Shown here: positions 17,361 through 26,067 of the stretch, piece after piece
Numbering within the stretch: position 1 is the first letter of the stretch
How the letters are laid out: the number at the start of each line of letters is the position of its first letter
Assembly: GCF_003432485.1 (NCBI RefSeq)
Contig: NZ_QVNQ01000003.1
Coordinates: 620,001 to 684,000 of the forward strand
DNA length: 64,000 nt
Origin: Actinomadura spongiicola
Lineage (GTDB): Bacteria; Actinomycetota; Actinomycetes; Streptosporangiales; Streptosporangiaceae
Direction: 5' to 3'
Program-made: the position numbers and the translations under genes
Notes under the pieces: generated by a model
Database searches by the model: none
What the model was told of the DNA's origin: nothing
What the model saw: the letters and a program-made list of their open reading frames with translations, nothing else

Positions 17361-18750
17361 GAAACACGATAGCAGTGCGATGGCGCTGGCCGACGCGCTG
17401 CGTGCCGACGTCCGGCGGATGAGCCCCGGGGAGCGGCTGCCGTCGAGCCGGAGCCTGGTCGAGCGGCACCGGGTCGGCCCGGCGACGGTGTCGCGTGCGC
17501 TGGGTCTGCTGGCCGCCGAGGGGCTGGTGGTGACACGGCCCGGCAGCGGCGCGTTCGCCGTCGGCCGCCGCGAGACCGTCACCGAACCGGCCGACTTCGG
17601 CTGGCAGGCCGTGACGCTCGGCGACAGGTCCGTCGACTCGGCCGGGGTGTCGTGGCTGCTCACCCCGCCACCGGAGGGCGTGATCGCGCTCAGCGGCGGA
17701 TATCTGCATCCGACGCTGCAACCGACGCGGGCGCTCGCCACGGCGGCGGCGCGGGCGGCGCGGCGCCCGGACGCCTGGGAGATGCCCCGCCTCGGCGGGA
17801 TGCCGGAGCTGCGCGCCTGGGTGGCCCGGACGGTCGGCGGCGCCGTCTCCCCCGCCGACGTGGTGATCACCAACGGCGGGCAGCAGTCGCTGACGACCGT
17901 CCTGCGGGCGCTGCTCCCCCCAGGCGCGCCGGTGCTGGTCGAGTCGCCGACGTATCTGGGCGTCCTCGCCCTCGCGCGGGCGAGCGGGCTGCATCCGGTG
18001 CCCGTCCCGGTGGACGCGCACGGGGTCCGCCCCGACCTGCTCGCCGAGGCGTTCGCGATGAGCGGGGCCCGGGTCTTCTACTGCCAGCCCGCGTTCCACA
18101 ATCCGACCGGGACCGTGCTGGGCGAGGATCGGCGCTCGCGGGTCCTCGACGTGGCGCGCGCCGCGGGCGCCTTCGTGATCGAGGACGACTTCGCGCGGCA
18201 TCTCGGGCTCGTCCCGCCCCCGCCGCCGCTGGTCACCCGGGACGCCGACGGACGCGTCGTGCACATCGCGTCGCTGACGAAGGCCACGGCGCCGAGCCTG
18301 CGCGTCGCGGCGGTGATCGCCCGCGGCCCGGTCGCCGAGCGGATCCGTGCCACCCAGCTGGTCGAGGAGTTCTTCCCGGCCAGGCCGCTCCAGGAGACGC
18401 TGCTTGAGCTGGTCAGCTCGCCCGGCTGGCCGCGGCACCTGCGCGCCGTCCGCGCGGCGCTGCGCTCGCGCCGGGACGCGGTGCTCGCCGCCCTCGCCCG
18501 TGACCTGCCCGAGCTGCGGGTGAACCGGCCGGACGGCGGGCTCCACGTGTGGGCGCGGCTGCCGGACGGCGTGGACGACACCGCGCTCGCCGAGGCCGCG
18601 TTGCGCGCCGGTGTCCTGGTCAGCGCCGGGCGCCCCTTCTTCCCCGCCGAGGCTCCCGCCCCGCACCTGCGGATCAGCTACGGGACGGCGGCGTCGGAGG
18701 CGGAGCTGGCGGAGGGCGTCCAGCGTCTCAGCGCCGTCCTGCGGTCATGA
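17359..18750 (+). CDS. MocR-family regulator (GntR HTH fused to class I aminotransferase)
   Basis: A 463-residue fusion. Residues 1-75 form a GntR winged helix (LPSSRSLVERHRVGPATVSR, GLLAAEGLVVTRPGSGAF). Residues about 110-463 are a fold-type I aminotransferase: ITNGGQQSL, VESPTYLGVLALARA, QPAFHNPTGTV, VIEDDFARHL, and the PLP lysine in ASLTKATAPSLR (K308). MocR proteins sense PLP or a PLP adduct. It is divergent from an EamA exporter, with overlapping start codons and a palindrome between their control regions. An alternative ATG at 17380 would remove the overlap. Its stop overlaps a possible ATG for the following gene. Confidence 0.92.
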   Translation: MKHDSSAMALADALRADVRRMSPGERLPSSRSLVERHRVGPATVSRALGLLAAEGLVVTRPGSGAFAVGRRETVTEPADFGWQAVTLGDRSVDSAGVSWLLTPPPEGVIALSGGYLHPTLQPTRALATAAARAARRPDAWEMPRLGGMPELRAWVARTVGGAVSPADVVITNGGQQSLTTVLRALLPPGAPVLVESPTYLGVLALARASGLHPVPVPVDAHGVRPDLLAEAFAMSGARVFYCQPAFHNPTGTVLGEDRRSRVLDVARAAGAFVIEDDFARHLGLVPPPPPLVTRDADGRVVHIASLTKATAPSLRVAAVIARGPVAERIRATQLVEEFFPARPLQETLLELVSSPGWPRHLRAVRAALRSRRDAVLAALARDLPELRVNRPDGGLHVWARLPDGVDDTALAEAALRAGVLVSAGRPFFPAEAPAPHLRISYGTAASEAELAEGVQRLSAVLRS

Positions 18751-18782
18751 CTAGGCTGAATCGTGAACCGGCGGGAGGGGTG

Positions 18783-19337
18783 ATGGTCGACGCTCAGGAC
18801 GACCCCGCGCTGCTGCTCAGGGACTTCGTCAACACGCTCAACGTCGAGGACGCCGCCGACGAGTTCGCGACCCCCGCCGCGCTCGCCGGATGGCTCGCCG
18901 GGCGCCGTCTCGTCCCGGCCGGCGCGACGGCCACCGATCTCGACCTGGCCACCGCGGTCACGCTCCGGGAGGGCCTGCGCGAGGCGTGGTCGGCCCACCA
19001 CGGGCCGCGCCCCGCCGACCTTCCCGCCGACCTCCCCGACGATCTGGAGGACGCCCTGGCCGCCCTGCCGCTGCGGCTCACCCTCGCCGGAGCGTCGCCG
19101 GGGCTCGTCCCCGTCGACCCGTCCGCGACGCCCGCCGCCGCGCTGGCCCGCCTCGCCGCCGCGATCATGAACGCGGTCGCCGCCGGGACGTGGCCGCGGC
19201 TGAAGGTCTGCCAGGAGGACACCTGCCGGTGGGCGTTCCTGGACACGTCCAAGAACCGGTCCCGGACCTGGTGCTCGATGAGCGTCTGCGGCAACCGCAC
19301 CAAGACACGCGCCTACCGGGCCCGCCGCAGGAACTGA
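18783..19337 (+). CDS. CGNR zinc-finger protein (ABATE-type N-terminal domain)
   Basis: A 184-residue protein. The N-terminal 130 residues are Ala/Leu-rich helical sequence of the ABATE type (LLLRDFVNTLNVEDAADEFA), and the C-terminus is a CGNR zinc finger (VCQEDTCRWAFLD, TWCSMSVCGNRTK) with four cysteines and a basic tail. CGNR proteins are presumed DNA-binding regulators in actinobacteria. I chose ATG 18783, preceded by GGGAGGGG; an ATG at 18747 overlapping the MocR stop (ATGA) is the alternative. Close spacing suggests co-transcription with the MocR gene. Confidence 0.88.
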   Translation: MVDAQDDPALLLRDFVNTLNVEDAADEFATPAALAGWLAGRRLVPAGATATDLDLATAVTLREGLREAWSAHHGPRPADLPADLPDDLEDALAALPLRLTLAGASPGLVPVDPSATPAAALARLAAAIMNAVAAGTWPRLKVCQEDTCRWAFLDTSKNRSRTWCSMSVCGNRTKTRAYRARRRN

Positions 19338-19413
19338 CCGTGCCCGCCGCCGGCCCGCCGTGCCCCGCGATCTAAGGTGGGCGGTGATCCCGGACGAGAG
19401 GACGTGCCACGTC

Positions 19414-19953
19414 ATGGCCGATGTCGGAGTGCGGCCCGCCCGGCGCGCGGACGCCGCCGCGGTCGCCGGCGTCCAGGTGCGGGCGTGGCGGCAAGGCTAC
19501 CGCGACCTGCTGCCCGCGGACGTCCTCGCCGAGGTGACCGCGCCCGCCGCGCTGGAGGTGTGGCGGGACAGGTGGGCGGACGCGGCGACGGCGCCGCCGA
19601 GCCCGCGCCACCGGCTGCTCGTCGCGGTGGCGTCCGACCTCGTCGTCGGGTTCGCCGCGCACGGACCGGCCGAGGACCCCGACCTCGCCCCGGAGCGGAC
19701 CGCGGAGCTGATCACACTGCTGGTCGACCCGCCGCACACCCGCGCCGGGCACGGCAGTCGGCTGCTCGCCGCGACCGCCGACCTGCTGCGCGAGGACGGC
19801 TTCGACACCCTGATCACCTGGGTGTTCGAGGACGACGAGGTGACGCGGACGTTCCTCGGCTCCGCCGGATGGGCGCCCGACGGGACGTCCCGGACGCTCG
19901 ACATGGGCGAGCCCGTCCGGCAGATCCGCCTGCACACCGACATCAGCGGTTGA
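19414..19953 (+). CDS. GNAT-family N-acetyltransferase
   Basis: A 179-residue acetyltransferase. The acetyl-CoA-binding motif A is ELITLLVDPPHTRAGHGSRL (R-x-x-G-x-G/S type), followed by a helix LLAATADLLREDG and the motif B strand LITWVFEDDEVTRTFLGSAG. The N-terminus VGVRPARRADAAAVAGVQVR is the usual first strand-helix. The substrate cannot be told from sequence. The ATG at 19414 starts close to the domain and has a GAGAGGA about nine bases upstream; in-frame starts further 5' add non-conserved residues. Confidence 0.88.
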   Translation: MADVGVRPARRADAAAVAGVQVRAWRQGYRDLLPADVLAEVTAPAALEVWRDRWADAATAPPSPRHRLLVAVASDLVVGFAAHGPAEDPDLAPERTAELITLLVDPPHTRAGHGSRLLAATADLLREDGFDTLITWVFEDDEVTRTFLGSAGWAPDGTSRTLDMGEPVRQIRLHTDISG

Positions 19954-20001
19954 GCAGGGGCCGGTTAAGGCCACCACGGCCCCGGCCATATCTTTGAGTC
20001 C

Positions 20002-21690
20002 GTGCCCGAGTCCACCTCCCTGTCGCCGCCGCGTGCCCCGGCGGCCGAACCCGCCGCCGGAGACCGCAGGCGCTGGCTCGGCATGGTCGTGATGAGCCTC
20101 GGCGTCTCCCTGGTCGTGGTGGACGCGACGATCGTCGGCGTACTGCTGCCGCGGATCGTCACCGAGCTGGGCCTGACGACGTCCGACGCCGAATGGGTCA
20201 CCTCCGTCTACGCGCTGGTGTTCGCGGCGCTGCTGATCCCGTTCGGACGCGCCGGTGACCTGTTCGGGCGACGCCGGATGTTCGTCCTCGGCGTGGCGGT
20301 GTTCGCGACGGCGAGCGTCGCCGCCGCGCTCGCGGGCGGCGGTTCGGCACTCATCGGCGCACGCGCGCTCCAAGGCGTCGGCGCGTCGATGATCCTGCCC
20401 GCGACGCTGTCCACCGTGCACACCGTGTTCACCGGGCGGGACCGCGCCGTCGCGTTCGGGATCTGGGGCTCGATGATCAGCGGCATGGCGGCGCTCGGCC
20501 CGCTGGCGGGCGGCGCCCTGGCCGCGGGCGGCGGCTGGCGCTGGGCCTTCGCGGTCAACCTGCCGCTCGGCGCCGCGCTGATCGTCGGGGCGCTGCGGCT
20601 GATGCCCGAGACCCGCCAGGGTCTGCCCGCGAACGCGCGGCGCGACATCGACTGGACGGGCGGGCTGCTGGCCGCGCTCGGCCTCGGCGCGCTGGTGTGC
20701 GGGATCATCGAGGGGCCCTCCTACGGCTGGTGGGCCGCGACGCGCCCCTTCTCGATCGGCGGGCTCGACTGGCCGGAGTCCGGGATCTCGCCCGTCCCGG
20801 TCGTCCTCGCGCTGGGCGTCCTGCTGCTCGCGGCGCTGGTCGCCGTCGAACGGTCGCGGGCGGCGGCCGGACGGTCCGTGATGCTCGACCTCGACCTGTT
20901 CCGCATCCCGAACTTCCGCCGGGGGAACCTGGCGTCGGCCCTCGTCAACGTCGGGGAGCTCGGGCTCCTGTTCGTCCTGCCGCTGTTCCTGCTCGGCGTG
21001 CACGGCACCTCCCCGTTGCAGATCAGCGTCGCGATCCTGCCGCTCGCCGCGGGCGCGTTCCTCTCCGGCGGCTACGCGGGCAGGCTCGCCGACCGGCACG
21101 GCGCGCACCGGGTCGTGCAGATCGGCATGGTGCTGGAGGTCGCCGCGGTCACCGCGCTGGGCCTCACCGTGTCGGCGTCCACGGGCGGGCTGGGGCTCGC
21201 GCCGTGGATGCTGCTGTACGGGTTCGGTCTCGGGCTGACGTCCGCGCAACTGACGAACGTGTCGCTGGCGGACGTCCCGCCCGCGCGGGCCGGGCAGGCG
21301 TCCGGCACCCAGTCCACGGCCCGGCAGGTCGGGGCCGCGCTCGGCATCGCCGCCGTCGGAACGGTGTTCGCGACGAGCCTCGGGCACTCCATGGCCGACC
21401 GGCTCTCCGGCTCCGCGCTCCCCCCGGAGCAGCGCGCCGCGATCGTCCACGACCTGCGTGAGAGCGCCGGGACCTACGGGCGCGAGCTGCACGCCACGCC
21501 CGCACGCGCCGCCGAGGCCCGCGCCGCCGACGCGAGCCTCGCCGTCGCGACCAGGTACGCCGCGCTCACCACCGCCGCGATCCTCGCGCTCGGCTTCGCC
21601 ATGACGCTGCGGCTGCGCCCCGGCGATGATCGGCGTCCGGCAGAATCCGAGGGGATAGTCCCCCTGTCGTCCCAGGAGAACAAGCGGTAA
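20002..21690 (+). CDS. MFS exporter, DHA2 (14-TM) drug resistance type
   Basis: A 562-residue protein with about 14 hydrophobic helices. Motif C of drug:H+ antiporters is seen near helix 5 (GPLAGGALAAGGGWRW), the motif A loop as GRAGDLFGRRRMF, and the DHA2 signature region as VVVDATIVGVLLPRI. Such proteins export hydrophobic drugs or the host's own metabolites. The GTG at 20002 is preceded by a TATCTT -10-like element ending seven bases upstream and no ribosome binding site, suggesting a leaderless mRNA. menA starts two bases after the stop. No TetR or MarR regulator sits next to it. Confidence 0.9.
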   Translation: MPESTSLSPPRAPAAEPAAGDRRRWLGMVVMSLGVSLVVVDATIVGVLLPRIVTELGLTTSDAEWVTSVYALVFAALLIPFGRAGDLFGRRRMFVLGVAVFATASVAAALAGGGSALIGARALQGVGASMILPATLSTVHTVFTGRDRAVAFGIWGSMISGMAALGPLAGGALAAGGGWRWAFAVNLPLGAALIVGALRLMPETRQGLPANARRDIDWTGGLLAALGLGALVCGIIEGPSYGWWAATRPFSIGGLDWPESGISPVPVVLALGVLLLAALVAVERSRAAAGRSVMLDLDLFRIPNFRRGNLASALVNVGELGLLFVLPLFLLGVHGTSPLQISVAILPLAAGAFLSGGYAGRLADRHGAHRVVQIGMVLEVAAVTALGLTVSASTGGLGLAPWMLLYGFGLGLTSAQLTNVSLADVPPARAGQASGTQSTARQVGAALGIAAVGTVFATSLGHSMADRLSGSALPPEQRAAIVHDLRESAGTYGRELHATPARAAEARAADASLAVATRYAALTTAAILALGFAMTLRLRPGDDRRPAESEGIVPLSSQENKR

Positions 21691-21692
21691 CC

Positions 21693-22559
21693 GTGGCCAC
21701 GCTTTCCCAATGGGTCGCCGGATCCCGGCCCCGCACCCTGCCCGCGTCCCTCGTCCCCGTCGTCGTCGGCACCGGCGTCGCCGTGGGCGAGGGCGGCGCC
21801 GTCTGGTGGCGCGCCGTACTCGCCGGGTTCGTGTCCGTCGCCCTGCAGGTCGGCGTGAACTACTCCAACGACTACAGCGACGGGGTCCGCGGGACCGACG
21901 AGGCCCGCGTCGGCCCGCTCCGCCTCGTCGGGTCGAAGGTCGCGCCGCCGAAACAGGTCCTCGCCGCCGCGTGCGGCTGCTTCTTCGCCGCCGGCGTCGC
22001 CGGGCTCGTCCTCGCCGCCGTGACGAGCTGGTGGCTGCTGCTCGTCGGGGCCGCCGCGATCCTCGCGGCCTGGTTCTACACGGGCGGGCGGACCCCGTAC
22101 GGGTACCGGGCGCTCGGCGAGGTCTCGGTGTTCGTCTTCTTCGGCCTCGTCGCCGTGGTCGGGACGACGTACGTGCAGGTGGAGGGCCTGCCGTGGGAGG
22201 CGTGGGCCGCGGCCGTCCCGGTCGGGCTGCTGGCCTGCGGGCTGCTGGCCGCCAACAACCTGCGCGACATCCCCACCGACCGCGAGGCCGGCAAGCGGAC
22301 CCTCGCCGTGCTGCTCGGCGACCCCTGGACCCGCGTCCTGTACGCGGCGTGCACCGCGCTGCCGTTCATGGTCGTCCTGGCGCTGGGGGCGCCGCATCCG
22401 TGGGCGCTGATCGCGCTGCTCGCGGCGCCGCTGTCGCTTCCGCCGACGCAGAAGGTGCTGGGCGGCGCGACCGGTCCCGCCCTGATTCCCGTGCTGGGCG
22501 AGACCGGCCGGTTGCAGGTCGCCTACGGCGCGCTGCTGGCGGTGGGCCTGGCGCTCTGA
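21693..22559 (+). CDS. menA: 1,4-dihydroxy-2-naphthoate polyprenyltransferase
   Basis: A 288-residue UbiA-family prenyltransferase with about eight membrane helices. Motif 1 is VNYSNDYSDGVRGTDEAR (the NDxxDxxxD Mg-diphosphate site), and motif 2 is NNLRDIPTDREAGKRTLAV. It joins a polyprenyl chain to DHNA in menaquinone synthesis, the only respiratory quinone route of most actinobacteria. The GTG start lies two bases behind the MFS gene, with AGGAG further upstream than ideal. No other men gene is nearby. Its last 37 bases overlap the convergent membrane-protein gene. Confidence 0.93.
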   Translation: MATLSQWVAGSRPRTLPASLVPVVVGTGVAVGEGGAVWWRAVLAGFVSVALQVGVNYSNDYSDGVRGTDEARVGPLRLVGSKVAPPKQVLAAACGCFFAAGVAGLVLAAVTSWWLLLVGAAAILAAWFYTGGRTPYGYRALGEVSVFVFFGLVAVVGTTYVQVEGLPWEAWAAAVPVGLLACGLLAANNLRDIPTDREAGKRTLAVLLGDPWTRVLYAACTALPFMVVLALGAPHPWALIALLAAPLSLPPTQKVLGGATGPALIPVLGETGRLQVAYGALLAVGLAL

Positions 22560-23545
22560 GCGTTCGCGCCCCGCTCCGCGAGCAGGACGGCCCCGGTGAC
22601 GCCCATGAGCAGCCCGGCGAGCAACCCGCACAGGACCGTCAGGTTGAGCGCGCTCGTCGAGCCCGAGTCGAGGAACTCCGGCTGACTGAGCACGGTGAGG
22701 AGTTCGTACAGCGACCAGGCGAACGTGGCGCCCGTCCCGATCCAGGCGCCCGCCAGCGGCACCGCGAACCGCGCCGGACGACGGCCCCGCTGGACGATCA
22801 ACAGCAACGTCACCGCGCCCGCGACCGCCAGCAGGCCCATCACGCCGTCGATCGTCTGGTGGGCCGGACCCCGACGGGCGAGTTCCTCGGCGCGGATTCC
22901 GGCCGTCCCGCCGAACGCCCAGTAGAACTGCACGGCCGCGAAGACCGCCGCGAACACTCCCGCCGTACGCGCCATGAGCACCTGCAACCCGTGCGTCGCG
23001 CCCCGGGCGACATCCTTGGTGCGGACGGTGAACACGTCCGGCCACCGGTCCCTCGCGTACAGGAGGAAGGCGACGAGCAGCCCGACCCCCTGCACCGTGA
23101 AACCCGTGTACACGACGCCGTACACCCAGCTCTGGAGCTCGTCACCGGCCCCTGACTGGATCAGCGGCTCGTCGGAGAAAAGCGTCTGCACGGCGACACC
23201 GATCGGGAGGGCCAGGCCGATCGGCGCGAGCAGCCCCGCGCCGACCCAGATCGGCGTCAGCACCATCCAGGCCGGGACGCGCCGCCCCCAGGGAAACGTG
23301 AACGCCAGCACGACCAGCACGGCCACCGCGTCCATGCCCATGGTGATCGCGTTGCCCACGTAGAGCGCGGAGGACTTGGCCGCCTCCGCGTCGTTCCACC
23401 CCACCGTGCTGCCGGACAGCCAAGCGAGCTTGATGGTGAGGTAGGGAACGCACGCGGCGACGGTCACCGCGCACACGGCCAGCCGGAGACGCCCCGGCCC
23501 CCGGTGCGCGGTCGACGCCCACCGGTTGAGAACTGAAACGGTCAT
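22523..23545 (-). CDS. Hypothetical polytopic membrane protein
   Basis: A 340-residue protein with about eight hydrophobic helices and short loops, including CAVTVAACVPYLTIKLAWL near the N-terminus and LTVLCGLLAGLLMGVTGAVL near the C-terminus. A central loop (FTVRTKDVARGATHGLQVLM) is probably cytoplasmic. I do not recognise a characterised family. The gene converges on menA with a 37-base overlap of coding ends. Good codon bias and length support it as real; there is no clue to function from the neighbours. Confidence 0.75.
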   Translation of the reverse strand: MTVSVLNRWASTAHRGPGRLRLAVCAVTVAACVPYLTIKLAWLSGSTVGWNDAEAAKSSALYVGNAITMGMDAVAVLVVLAFTFPWGRRVPAWMVLTPIWVGAGLLAPIGLALPIGVAVQTLFSDEPLIQSGAGDELQSWVYGVVYTGFTVQGVGLLVAFLLYARDRWPDVFTVRTKDVARGATHGLQVLMARTAGVFAAVFAAVQFYWAFGGTAGIRAEELARRGPAHQTIDGVMGLLAVAGAVTLLLIVQRGRRPARFAVPLAGAWIGTGATFAWSLYELLTVLSQPEFLDSGSTSALNLTVLCGLLAGLLMGVTGAVLLAERGANAQSARPTASSAP

Positions 23546-23610
23546 GGTCAGACGATGGCGAAACCCGTTCCCGTGCCGCCTCCCGCCGCCGGGTGAAACG
23601 GAGGCCGCCG

Positions 23611-23628
23611 CTCCCCCACGCGGGGGAG
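23611..23628 (-). terminator. Short hairpin after ung
   Basis: CTCCCCC and GGGGGAG around a four-base loop, eight bases beyond the ung stop codon. Confidence 0.6.
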
Positions 23629-23636
23629 TCGTGCGC

Positions 23637-24329
23637 TCAGCGCGGCGCCGCTTCCGACCCCCAGTCGATCTCCGGGAGACCGGCGTCGACCAGTGCCTTG
23701 TTCACGGCGCTGAACGGACGCGTCCCGAAGAACTTCTTGGCGCTGAGCGGGCTCGGATGCGCCGACTCGATCACGGTGTGGTGCGGCCCGGTGACGAGCC
23801 GGGCCTTCTTGCGGGCGTAGGCGCCCCAGAGCACGAACACCACCCGTTCGGTCTTGTCGTTCAGTGCCCGGATCGCGGCGTCGGTGAAGTCCTCCCAGCC
23901 CTTGCCGGCGTGCGAGCCCGCCTCACCGGCCCGAACGGTCAGCACCGCGTTGAGCAGCAGGACGCCCTGCGCCGCCCACCGGGTCAGGTCGCCGGACTTC
24001 GCTACCGGCACGTCGAGATCGGTGGCCAGTTCCTTGTAGATGTTGCGCAGCGACGGAGGCACCCGGACCCCGTCGCGGACGCTGAAGCTGAGCCCGTGCG
24101 CCTGACCGGGCCCGTGGTAGGGGTCCTGCCCGAGGATCAGGACGCGCGCACCGTCGAACGGGCAGTGGCGGAACGCGCTGAAGAGGTCCTCACGCGGCGG
24201 GTAGACGGTCTGCTGCGCGTACTCCCCCGCGACGAACGCTCCCAGCGCGGCGGTGGCGATCGGGTCGAGCAGCGGGTCGAGCCGCTCCCGCCAGTCGCCG
24301 GGCAGCATTTCCATCAGGTCGAGGGACAT
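23637..24329 (-). CDS. ung: Uracil-DNA glycosylase (family 1)
   Basis: A 230-residue family-1 UDG. The catalytic water-activating motif is GQDPYHGPGQAHGLSFS, the uracil-binding strand LLLNAVLTVRAG, and the DNA-intercalation loop HPSPLSAKKFFG with its His. It removes uracil from DNA for base excision repair. The ATG at 24329 has GGAGG ten bases upstream and gives the usual length; upstream open frame is rejected. It appears monocistronic, bounded by a hairpin on the 3' side. Confidence 0.95.
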   Translation of the reverse strand: MSLDLMEMLPGDWRERLDPLLDPIATAALGAFVAGEYAQQTVYPPREDLFSAFRHCPFDGARVLILGQDPYHGPGQAHGLSFSVRDGVRVPPSLRNIYKELATDLDVPVAKSGDLTRWAAQGVLLLNAVLTVRAGEAGSHAGKGWEDFTDAAIRALNDKTERVVFVLWGAYARKKARLVTGPHHTVIESAHPSPLSAKKFFGTRPFSAVNKALVDAGLPEIDWGSEAAPR

Positions 24330-24430
24330 TGTTTTCGGGCCTCCGAGGACGTGATCGCCAGTGCGGCTCACCCTAGTCCGCGGCACTGACACGCCAGGGC
24401 GGAATTCCGGGAGCGAAACCATCCCGACCC

Positions 24431-24436
24431 TAGGAT
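24431..24436 (+). promoter_or_regulatory. TAGGAT -10 element for the ModA-like gene
   Basis: TAGGAT, a common actinobacterial -10 form, ends eight bases before the ATG at 24445. With no ribosome binding site in between, the transcript is probably leaderless. I see no good -35. Confidence 0.4.
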
Positions 24437-24444
24437 GAAGCCAT

Positions 24445-25224
24445 ATGCCCGATTCCCCCCGTCGGCGGCGGCTCCTAGCGTCCGTCCCGCTCACCGCGCT
24501 CACCGTCCTCACCTTCGGCGCGGGCTGCGGCGGCTCGTCCGGGCCGACCACGCTCACCGTCCTCGCCTCCTCGTCGCTGACCGAGGCGCTCGACGAGATC
24601 GGCACGGCCTACCACCACAAGCACCCCGACGTCAGGCTCCACTTCGAGTTCGGCGACGCGCCCAGGATCGCCGACCGGCTGTCCGGCCACCATCCCGGCG
24701 ATGTGGTGGTGACGGCCGACCACGTGAGCCTGAACGACTCCGACGAGGCTCTCACCGGACGGCGCCGGACCGTCGCGCACACGTCCCTGACCATCGCCGT
24801 CGCGCCCGGCAACCCGCACCGCCTCCGCGGCCTGGACGACCTGACACGCCCCCGGCTGCGCGTCGCGGTCGGCGCCGACACCGTCCCCGTGGGCCGCTAC
24901 ACCCGCCAGGTTCTCGCCAAGGCGGGGCTGACCGTCCGGTGGAGCTCCCAGGAGATCAGCGCCCGCGCCGTCCTGGACCGGGTCCGGTCCGGCGAGGCGG
25001 ACGCCGGGCTCGTCTACGTCACCGACCTGCGCTCGGCGGGCGTCGCCGTGAGCAGCGTCCCCATCCCGGCGACCCAGAACGTCACCGTCACCTTCCCCGC
25101 CGCAGCCATCGGGGACAGCGACCACAAAGAGGCCGCGAGCGCGTTCGTTTCATGGCTGGTGACACCGACCGCCCAGAAGCTACTCAACAAGCACGGCTTC
25201 GCCACCCCAACCTCCCCCCAGTAA
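24445..25224 (+). CDS. ModA-like substrate-binding lipoprotein, no transporter partner
   Basis: A 259-residue binding protein with an Arg-rich signal (RRRRLLASV), a hydrophobic core and a lipobox FGAGC, so lipid-anchored and possibly Tat-exported. TLTVLASSSLTEALDEIGTA, FEFGDAPRIADRL, DVVVTADH and GEADAGLVYVTD match the ModA molybdate-binding family in order. Its usual partners, the permease ModB and ATPase ModC, are absent: the next genes are Uma2 and a sigma factor. It may serve a transporter elsewhere or bind a different oxyanion. Anion specificity is inferred only. Confidence 0.82.
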   Translation: MPDSPRRRRLLASVPLTALTVLTFGAGCGGSSGPTTLTVLASSSLTEALDEIGTAYHHKHPDVRLHFEFGDAPRIADRLSGHHPGDVVVTADHVSLNDSDEALTGRRRTVAHTSLTIAVAPGNPHRLRGLDDLTRPRLRVAVGADTVPVGRYTRQVLAKAGLTVRWSSQEISARAVLDRVRSGEADAGLVYVTDLRSAGVAVSSVPIPATQNVTVTFPAAAIGDSDHKEAASAFVSWLVTPTAQKLLNKHGFATPTSPQ

Positions 25225-25297
25225 GGCTCACCGGAGGCGATCACAGGATCCGGGTACGCTGACTACACACGGTCCTCTAGGATGACGGGAGCCGAAC

Positions 25298-25984
25298 GTG
25301 ATGGAGGAATCACCCAAAGTGAGCATTATTGCCGCTGCCTGCCGCTATCACGAGCTCCCCGACACCCCCTACAACCTCTGGATGCGGGACGAACTCGCCG
25401 ATGCACTGGAACTCCCCCACGACGGCACTCGTGTCGAAATCATCGGTGGGGAGATGATCGTGTCACCAGGGCCTGACTATGGCCACAACGCCGTCATCCG
25501 CGGTATCCAGCAGCGATTCTTCGCCGCGGAACTGACGGACCCCTCGTTCCCATGGCGCTGCATCACCACCCAGGACGTGAAACTGAGCGACATCCACGAT
25601 GGCTACATTCCCGACCTGTGCGTGCTGAGCGTGGAGAACGACAAGCAAGCACGGACCGCGCAGCTCAAGAAGCTGCCTCCCCGGTCGCTGGAACTCGTGG
25701 TCGAAGTCACCTCGCCGAACAACGCGTTCGTTGACCGCGAACCTCGTCGCCGCCATCCCGCCTTCACGAAATGGATCGGGTACGCCAGGGTGGGCGTCCC
25801 GTACTATCTGCTGGTCGATCGCGACCCGCGGGAGGCGCGGACAACGCTGTTCACCCAGCCCGACCCAACCAGCGGCGAGTATCGGGAGTCGGTGAGCTGG
25901 GCTTTCGGGGAGGCCGTGAAACTTCCCGAGCCGTTCTGTCTGGAGATCCCCACGGATGAATGGGAGCCGTGGCAGCGGAGCTGA
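25298..25984 (+). CDS. Uma2-family (DUF820) putative restriction-like endonuclease
   Basis: A 228-residue protein of the Uma2 family: VEIIGGEMIVSPGPDYGHN, then YIPDLCVLS and LELVVEVTSPNN, which provide the Asp and Glu of a PD-(D/E)xK-like site, and the end motif GYARVGVPYYLLVDRDP. Uma2 proteins are abundant in actinobacteria and cyanobacteria with no settled role. Start is GTG 25298 or ATG 25301; GGGAG at 25287 suits the first. Its base composition is somewhat lower in GC than its neighbours, consistent with the mobile nature of this family. Confidence 0.85.
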   Translation: MMEESPKVSIIAAACRYHELPDTPYNLWMRDELADALELPHDGTRVEIIGGEMIVSPGPDYGHNAVIRGIQQRFFAAELTDPSFPWRCITTQDVKLSDIHDGYIPDLCVLSVENDKQARTAQLKKLPPRSLELVVEVTSPNNAFVDREPRRRHPAFTKWIGYARVGVPYYLLVDRDPREARTTLFTQPDPTSGEYRESVSWAFGEAVKLPEPFCLEIPTDEWEPWQRS

Positions 25985-26006
25985 GGACTTCTCTGGGCCC
26001 TGTCAT

Positions 26007-26033
26007 TGTCACATCCTCCTCACTCGGTTCGTC
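26007..26033 (+). promoter_or_regulatory. ECF41-type promoter (TGTCACA - 16 bp - CGTC)
   Basis: TGTCACA at 26007-26013 and CGTC at 26030-26033 are separated by exactly 16 bases, the published ECF41 consensus. It lies 35 bases before the start of an ECF41-like sigma gene, so the factor very likely transcribes its own gene. Confidence 0.8.
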
Positions 26034-26067
26034 AGTGCTGTGACGTGACCGACGAGGGGGATGTTCG

